From positions 1-45,848 of the forward strand of contig CAMOKL010000009.1 in assembly GCA_946617655.1 (NCBI GenBank): a DNA stretch of 45,848 bases. Direction: 5' to 3'. The position numbers and the translations under genes were made by a program. The notes under the pieces are model-generated. The model saw nothing but the letters and a program-made list of their open reading frames with translations, had not been told where the DNA came from and searched no databases. The stretch is from Anaeroplasma sp902783745 (GTDB lineage Bacteria > Bacillota_I > Bacilli_A > Acholeplasmatales > Anaeroplasmataceae). Below, one piece after another: positions 41,577 through 45,848 of the stretch (the stretch's first letter is position 1; each line of letters begins with the position of its first letter).

Positions 41577-42083
41577 TCACCCTTTTATAACTAAATCTAA
41601 TTTAATATCATAAGAATCCAATTCTATATCATATATGCAATCACTATAGCATATACCAATCTTTAATCCATTATATCCTTTTAAATACCTATCATAATAT
41701 CCTTTACCATATCCAATTCTTTTTAAATCATTAGATACAGCAACACAAGGTATTAAAAAACAAGTTATTGAATCCCTTTTTGTAATATCACCTATAGGCT
41801 CTTTAGTATGAAATTTAGCATCTACTAAATTATCGCCTAAGCTATATTTAATAAATGATATCTCATCTCTTGTAATAGGTAGATAAAAATTCTTATCTTT
41901 ATAATATTCTAATAAACCTAATAAAGATATTTCTTCACCTATTGGATAATATATACCAATATTTTTATGATTATCTAATATCTTAGAATTTATTAAATCT
42001 GAAACTACTTTATTAGATGATTTAATATTATCTTTATTCTTTCTTTTTTCTAAGGCATCAATTCTAACGATATTTTTATCCAT
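41577..42083 (-). CDS. 5-formyltetrahydrofolate cyclo-ligase family protein
   Basis: The 168-residue protein shows the family's late motif RIGYGKGYYDRYL near 131-143 and an early part with GIYYPIGEEISLLGLLEYYKDKNFYLPI near 43-70. It converts 5-formyl-THF to methenyl-THF with ATP, recovering folate. It overlaps the degenerate GGDEF gene by one base (TAATG). Between cdaA and the isp genes it is probably only a passenger. Confidence 0.9.
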   Translation of the reverse strand: MDKNIVRIDALEKRKNKDNIKSSNKVVSDLINSKILDNHKNIGIYYPIGEEISLLGLLEYYKDKNFYLPITRDEISFIKYSLGDNLVDAKFHTKEPIGDITKRDSITCFLIPCVAVSNDLKRIGYGKGYYDRYLKGYNGLKIGICYSDCIYDIELDSYDIKLDLVIKG

Positions 42084-43675
42084 TATTTTATATCCTTATA
42101 ATATGCGAAAGATGCAGCATATTGCTCATTTGATGCAATTTTTAATGCTTGGTAAGCATTTTGTATTACATCTGCTGGATTCATAGTATCATTTGTAAAT
42201 GAAATACCCATCTTAACCTCAGATACTATCTTTCTATCACCAAATGTTGCAGAAACATGTAATAATCTTTCTTCATTATTAAGTCCTGCCTTTAGTGCTT
42301 CCATTCTATTGTAATTTGTTATAAATGCAACAAACTCTAAACCAGATACTCTATATATCATATCATCAGAAACAAAGTTCTCATGAATAACTTTAACATA
42401 TTGTGATAACATTTCATTTCCAATTGCTCTACCGTATGCTTGATTGATATCAGGAATAGATTCACATTTAAAATATACAACTTCAAATGTTTTTCCTTCA
42501 TTAATTAATTTTTTTAATTGAAGCTTCATCTTCATTTCATCTCCAACCTGATCAAGTGGAGAATCAGTTTTTTGATAACCAAAATCACCAAATACATGCA
42601 TAATACCACATAATTCAACTACATTATCAGTAACAATTTTTTTACCAACCTCTTTAATATAAACATAACCACCACCTGTATTATATTTATAGGTAATGTT
42701 ATATTCATCATTAGAAAGCTTAGTCATTTGTTCTTGATAAAGTGATAAATTCTCTGGTGCGATATTTTTATAGAATTCATTTGATGACATTGAATTTCCA
42801 TTCAAATTTAATTTCTTTACTAATACATCATTAAACCATATTTGTTTTAATGATAATGTATTAAAAAATATACCATCACTTGAATTGTTTAATACTACTA
42901 TAAATCTTTCAGATATTAAATCTAAGTTTTCCTTAACTTCTGCAAGTTCAGATTCAACACCTAGTAATGAATTCTTATCTTTTTTATCACCAATAAGAAT
43001 TCTTCCTTTATATTTACCATTAATGAATATTGTAGTTTCATTAAAATACATTGCAGAATGTACGGCATTATCATCTTCTAAATTGATAATAAGCTTATTT
43101 ACTTTACCTTCTTCTACCTTATCACCATAGTGATTAAAGAATTTTTTTAGATCAGCTTTATAAGCTTCTTCGTCATTCATTCCAATTATTCTATATTTCT
43201 TTTCTATTACATCAAAAATATTCTTTTTGTAATATGTACCATCACTATAATCTAAATCTTTTTCTAAAAGCTTAGACATCTCTTTAACTCTATCCTTTTT
43301 ATCTAATAAAACATAATATTTAGTTTCATTAAGGGAATTTGTTAATTCTTTAGATATTTTTTCATTTGACAATGTGAAATCAACTGTTACAAATAAAGTA
43401 ATTAAAGATATTAATTCTAGTGAAATAAATGCGATATTTGTAACATTTAGCCATAAAGGATTGTCACTAGATGATTCTTTAATCTTGTCATAAAAAACAA
43501 ATAATAATGCAGCAATAAATACCATTGCGAATGAAATTATAAATCTTGCCTTATAGAATATATGCTTCATGAAGCATTGTACAAGGATTATTATTAAAAT
43601 TATAGTAGATATTACAAGAGGAATTATTGGACTTTGGGCTATAAAGCTCCAAATGTCAAACGCTTCTAATATCAT
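42083..43675 (-). CDS. Membrane PAS-like protein with degenerate GGDEF domain
   Basis: The 530-residue protein has three membrane helices (about 17-36, 45-62, 79-99), then two PAS-like regions (about 115-235 and 255-365) and a C-terminal domain (about 375-525) with the GGDEF fold. The signature GGDEF reads SGLEF (444-448), and the metal-binding first Asp of the domain is Cys404, so it cannot make cyclic di-GMP. The layout of helices, PAS and dead GGDEF resembles the N-terminal half of GdpP, the c-di-AMP phosphodiesterase, but it lacks DHH/DHHA1. It lies two genes after cdaA, so a link to c-di-AMP signalling is possible. The start has AGGAG upstream. Confidence 0.72.
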   Translation of the reverse strand: MILEAFDIWSFIAQSPIIPLVISTIILIIILVQCFMKHIFYKARFIISFAMVFIAALLFVFYDKIKESSSDNPLWLNVTNIAFISLELISLITLFVTVDFTLSNEKISKELTNSLNETKYYVLLDKKDRVKEMSKLLEKDLDYSDGTYYKKNIFDVIEKKYRIIGMNDEEAYKADLKKFFNHYGDKVEEGKVNKLIINLEDDNAVHSAMYFNETTIFINGKYKGRILIGDKKDKNSLLGVESELAEVKENLDLISERFIVVLNNSSDGIFFNTLSLKQIWFNDVLVKKLNLNGNSMSSNEFYKNIAPENLSLYQEQMTKLSNDEYNITYKYNTGGGYVYIKEVGKKIVTDNVVELCGIMHVFGDFGYQKTDSPLDQVGDEMKMKLQLKKLINEGKTFEVVYFKCESIPDINQAYGRAIGNEMLSQYVKVIHENFVSDDMIYRVSGLEFVAFITNYNRMEALKAGLNNEERLLHVSATFGDRKIVSEVKMGISFTNDTMNPADVIQNAYQALKIASNEQYAASFAYYKDIK

Positions 43676-43686
43676 TTTTTATTCTC

Positions 43687-43863
43687 CTATCCAATAATAT
43701 ACTTGTTATAATAAATCAAAATTAATACTGCAAGTAGTAATATAGATACTAATGCAACAAGAATTATACTTACTCTTTTATTTGGAGATGGCTTTGCATT
43801 AGCTCTAAATAAAAGTGCAAAAGGAGATAATAAAATTTGAGCGATTAATATTAAAACTTTCAT
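43687..43863 (-). CDS. Small membrane protein, 58 aa, between cdaA and the GGDEF-like gene
   Basis: A 58-codon gene (ATG at 43863-43861, TAG at 43689-43687) has a strong AGGAGG 8 nt upstream. It fills the gap between cdaA (15 nt) and the next gene (11 nt). It has two hydrophobic stretches, about 3-20 and 31-51, with a Lys/Asn/Pro loop between them (RANAKPSPNKR), so it should form a helical hairpin with the loop facing the cytoplasm. I recognise no family. The operon place suggests that it works with CdaA. Confidence 0.75.
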   Translation of the reverse strand: MKVLILIAQILLSPFALLFRANAKPSPNKRVSIILVALVSILLLAVLILIYYNKYIIG

Positions 43864-43878
43864 TTACTATTCCTCCTT

Positions 43879-44673
43879 TTAGTTTAATGTCATATTTAAG
43901 TAATCGGCAAGTTCTGCCTTAGATGCCATAGGCTTCATAAATCCTGATGTTGCAACATGAACATCACCTGTTTCTTCTGATACAATGATTGTAACTGAGT
44001 CAGTGATTTCAGAAATACCTACACCGGCACGGTGACGAGAACCAACTGTTTTATCTAATGATTGGTCTTCTGTCAATGTATAATATGCAGCTGCACAAAC
44101 TATTTTATTACCTCTTATGATTACTCCACCATCATGTAAAGGTGAATCTTTAATAAATATTTGTTCCAATAATTCTTTTGAAATATCAGAATTTAGGGTA
44201 ATAGCTCTTTCTGCATATTGGTCCAAAGACATTTGTAATTCAATTGTAATTAATGCACCAACCTTTTCAGATGACATATCAAATACAGAATCACAGATTG
44301 CATCTTTTGTTGCTTGAGTAGGAGTAAGCATCATTTCATTTTTCTTTTCTTCTTTTTTATGGTATTCCATAGCTCTTCTTAATTCAGGTGCTAAAAGAAC
44401 AACACATATTACAAGGTAGGATGGCAATATAGCGCCATAGATTACTTTAGAAATTTCAAGATGAAGCCAAGTTGATATAAAATATACTCCTAGTAATAAA
44501 AGTCCAATAATGAATAAATTTAAGGCCTTTTTATATTTTATAGCTACAAATACAACACCAGTAATTAAAATTAAAGCTAAATAACTATCAATAATTATTC
44601 TTATAAATTGTGGTGCTTCATCTAACATTCTACATAATTGTTCAACAAATGTTTCTGATTCTGCTAAGAACAT
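43879..44673 (-). CDS. cdaA: Diadenylate cyclase CdaA
   Basis: CdaA makes cyclic di-AMP from two ATP at the membrane. The start is taken at 44673 (GGAGG 8 nt upstream), giving 264 residues; the ATG at 44703 is less well supported. Three membrane helices are near 27-46, 51-70 and 76-95, then a coiled linker and the DAC domain (about 115-262) with LHDGG at 179-183 and SRHRAGVGISE at 212-222. The RHR motif is complete, while the usual DGA reads DGG. In most Firmicutes cdaA is followed by cdaR and glmM; here it is followed by the 58-aa protein and a degenerate GGDEF protein. Confidence 0.93.
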   Translation of the reverse strand: MFLAESETFVEQLCRMLDEAPQFIRIIIDSYLALILITGVVFVAIKYKKALNLFIIGLLLLGVYFISTWLHLEISKVIYGAILPSYLVICVVLLAPELRRAMEYHKKEEKKNEMMLTPTQATKDAICDSVFDMSSEKVGALITIELQMSLDQYAERAITLNSDISKELLEQIFIKDSPLHDGGVIIRGNKIVCAAAYYTLTEDQSLDKTVGSRHRAGVGISEITDSVTIIVSEETGDVHVATSGFMKPMASKAELADYLNMTLN

Positions 44674-44795
44674 TCTTAATACCTCCAAATAAAAATTGTA
44701 CATTAATACATTCTAATAATTATTATACACTATTTAAGTATTTTCTTAAACATTTTAATATAAAATATTAAAAGATAATTTATATCTAAATAAAC

Positions 44796-44822
44796 GAAAA
44801 AAGGCATCCTCTTGGATGTCTT
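44796..44822 (-). terminator. Terminator of the tRNA operon
   Basis: A stem of about nine pairs with one G-U (44801-44809 with 44814-44822) followed by a seven-T run on the minus strand lies 34 nt after the tRNA-Phe gene. Confidence 0.8.
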
Positions 44823-44855
44823 TTAAGATAAGAAAGGTAAGTTTGAAAATAAAAA

Positions 44856-44931
44856 TGGTGCTCCAGGCCGGGATTGAACCGGCGACACCAGGATTTTCAG
44901 TCCTGTGCTCTACCAACTGAGCTACCGAAGC
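44856..44931 (-). tRNA. tRNA-Phe (GAA)
   Basis: A 76-nt cloverleaf including an encoded CCA. Anticodon loop CTGAAAA gives GAA (Phe). D-stem GCTC/GAGC and T-arm GGTTCAATCC are complete. It is the last gene of the tRNA operon. Confidence 0.95.
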
Positions 44932-44940
44932 ATAAAAAAA

Positions 44941-45016
44941 TGGCGGTCCGGACGGGACTTGAACCCGTGATCTCCTGCGTGACAGGCAAGCATGTTAACC
45001 ACTACACCACCGGACC
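44941..45016 (-). tRNA. tRNA-Asp (GTC)
   Basis: A 76-nt cloverleaf with encoded CCA and acceptor stem GGTCCGG. Anticodon loop CTGTCAC gives GTC (Asp). Confidence 0.95.
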
Positions 45017-45035
45017 ATATTTTGATTTCTATTTT

Positions 45036-45112
<77 letters not shown>

Positions 45113-45117
45113 ATATA

Positions 45118-45208
45118 TGGCGGAGAAAGAGGGATTTGAACCCCCGCGGGACTTGCATCCCCTATCGGTTTTCAAGACCGAACCCTTCAGCCACTTGGGT
45201 ATTTCTCC
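45118..45208 (-). tRNA. tRNA-Ser (TGA)
   Basis: A 91-nt tRNA with the long variable arm of class II and encoded CCA. Anticodon loop CTTGAAA gives TGA (Ser). Confidence 0.95.
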
Positions 45209-45263
45209 GTGACATAATAATAAATAAATTATTAATTTGGCTTCTTTAATAGTAAAACAGTAA

Positions 45264-45340
45264 TGGTGGACCCTACAGGACTCGAACCTGTGACAAACCG
45301 GTTATGAGCCGGTGGCTCTAACCAACTGAGCTAAGGGTCC
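45264..45340 (-). tRNA. tRNA-Ile2 (CAT, to be lysidine-modified)
   Basis: A 77-nt cloverleaf with encoded CCA and anticodon CAT. The acceptor GGACCCT and GGCTCATAACC anticodon arm match the Bacillus tRNA-Ile2 better than its elongator Met, whose type is present in the neighbouring gene. TilS should change C34 to lysidine so that it reads AUA. An elongator-Met reading is the alternative. Confidence 0.75.
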
Positions 45341-45359
45341 AAATTCTAATTACAAAATT

Positions 45360-45436
45360 TGGTGGCTCCGGAGAGATTCGAACTCACGACCTACCGGGTA
45401 TGAACCGGTTGCTCTAGCCAACTGAGCTACAGAGCC
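45360..45436 (-). tRNA. Elongator tRNA-Met (CAT)
   Basis: A 77-nt cloverleaf with encoded CCA. The acceptor pairs fully (GGCTCTG/CGGAGCC with a G-U), and the anticodon arm CGGTTCATACCCG is as in the Bacillus elongator Met. Anticodon CAT. Confidence 0.85.
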
Positions 45437-45465
45437 ATATCCTTTAGGAACACCATAATAAATAA

Positions 45466-45541
45466 TGGTGGAGCTAAGCGGGATCGAACCGCTGACCTCC
45501 TGCGTGCAAAACAGGCGCTCTCCCAGCTGAGCTATAACCCC
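45466..45541 (-). tRNA. tRNA-Ala (TGC)
   Basis: A 76-nt cloverleaf with encoded CCA. Anticodon loop TTTGCAC gives TGC (Ala). The acceptor stem GGGGTTA pairs with TAGCTCC through one G-U. Confidence 0.95.
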
Positions 45542-45585
45542 AACTTGTCCAAAATTACTACTTCGTAATAACTATTAATTTAAAG

Positions 45586-45672
45586 TGGTACCCCGGGTCG
45601 GACTTGAACCGACACGCTTTTAAGGGCATGGGATTTTAAGTCCCACGTGTCTACCTATTCCACCACCGAGGC
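45586..45672 (-). tRNA. tRNA-Leu (TAA)
   Basis: An 87-nt class II tRNA with long variable arm and encoded CCA. Anticodon loop CTTAAAA gives TAA (Leu). Confidence 0.95.
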
Positions 45673-45702
45673 ATTTTAAATTAGGTTTAAAAATAAACCA
45701 AA

Positions 45703-45778
45703 TGGTGACCCGTTGGAGATTTGAACTCCAGACCCCTTGATTAAAAGTCAAGTGCTCTACCATCTGAGCTAACGGATC
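45703..45778 (-). tRNA. tRNA-Lys (TTT)
   Basis: A 76-nt cloverleaf with encoded CCA. Anticodon loop CTTTTAA gives TTT (Lys). The acceptor GATCCGT pairs with ACGGGTC, with one G-U. Confidence 0.95.
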
Positions 45779-45793
45779 ATAAATTTAATCAAG

Positions 45794-45848
45794 TGGTGCC
45801 GACTATAGGAATCGAACCCACAACCTACTGATTACAAGTCAGTTGCTC
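45794..45848 (-). tRNA. tRNA-Thr (TGT), partial
   Basis: The 3' 55 nt of a tRNA with encoded CCA, T-arm and anticodon arm; the acceptor 5' side and most of the D-arm lie beyond the window edge. Anticodon loop CTTGTAA gives TGT (Thr). The order Thr-Lys-Leu-Ala-Met-Ile-Ser-fMet-Asp-Phe suggests that the operon continues to the right. Confidence 0.9.

Overview
The window is chromosomal DNA from a strongly AT-rich, low-GC Gram-positive bacterium of the Bacillota, most likely an uncultured gut member of the Bacilli (Erysipelotrichales/RF39-like). This placement rests on the A/T-rich codons, the strong AGGAGG or AAGGTGAT ribosome binding sites, the Bacillus-type neighbours (ytxK-ackA, yutD, cdaA, an L19 leader) and the near absence of spacing within operons. 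TGA is used as a stop (for example at the ATGA overlaps aroE/aroC and aroB/aroA) and Trp is TGG, so the standard bacterial code applies and not the Mycoplasma code. I see no phage, insertion sequence, CRISPR array or plasmid function; this looks like a core chromosomal segment with a small pectin-use component.

Layout from left to right. 1-3.3 kb: a plus-strand terminator from a gene outside the window, then a MacB-like ABC protein with ATPase and permease fused. 3.5-4.7 kb: an orphan MsmK/UgpC-type sugar ABC ATPase. 4.8-7.35 kb: thiI, an RDD membrane protein and a PucR-type HTH protein in one operon. 7.35-8.5 kb: a 497-bp gap holding a small structured RNA on the minus strand and the promoter and leader of rpsD on the plus strand. 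8.5-11.6 kb: a lipoprotein, a flavodoxin-like protein, an esterase and a membrane protein. 11.6-17.9 kb: an aromatic amino acid operon (tyrA-aroB-aroA-chorismate mutase-aroE-aroC, then a GltD-like oxidoreductase and a membrane protein) with a clear promoter and a structured leader. 17.9-22.6 kb: DegV, a membrane-anchored protein, ytxK-ackA and a HAD phosphatase. 22.6-24.3 kb: a long inverted repeat and gdhA. 24.3-29.4 kb: a secreted pectate lyase lipoprotein with a Thr repeat linker and a probable CcpA site, then mntP and glmS. 29.4-33.1 kb: a PurF-like protein without its catalytic Cys with two membrane proteins, then rplS with its leader and a 74-aa membrane protein. 33.2-37.3 kb: a GntR regulator with an intracellular GH28 enzyme, then pgi-dut. 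37.3-40 kb: a three-fold DUF212 protein, an Nfu-type Fe-S carrier and YutD. 40-44.7 kb: cdaA, a 58-aa membrane protein, a degenerate GGDEF protein, formyl-THF cyclo-ligase, ispD, ispF and a low-molecular-weight phosphatase, closely packed in one direction. 44.8-45.85 kb: ten tRNA genes, the last cut by the window edge.

The genes suggest a fermenter that makes acetate (ackA), assimilates ammonia through NADP-type GDH, makes isoprenoids by the MEP route and chorismate by a partly clustered shikimate pathway, and can attack pectin outside the cell (pectate lyase) and trim the imported oligomers inside (GH28), with MsmK as the likely shared ATPase of sugar importers.

The points most worth following are: a divergent small RNA whose 3' part is complementary over 10 nt to the rpsD leader; a cdaA operon with a small membrane protein and a catalytically dead GGDEF protein in place of cdaR/glmM; a triple DUF212 protein with a degenerate middle copy; and a PurF-family protein with Gly where the glutaminase nucleophile should be.
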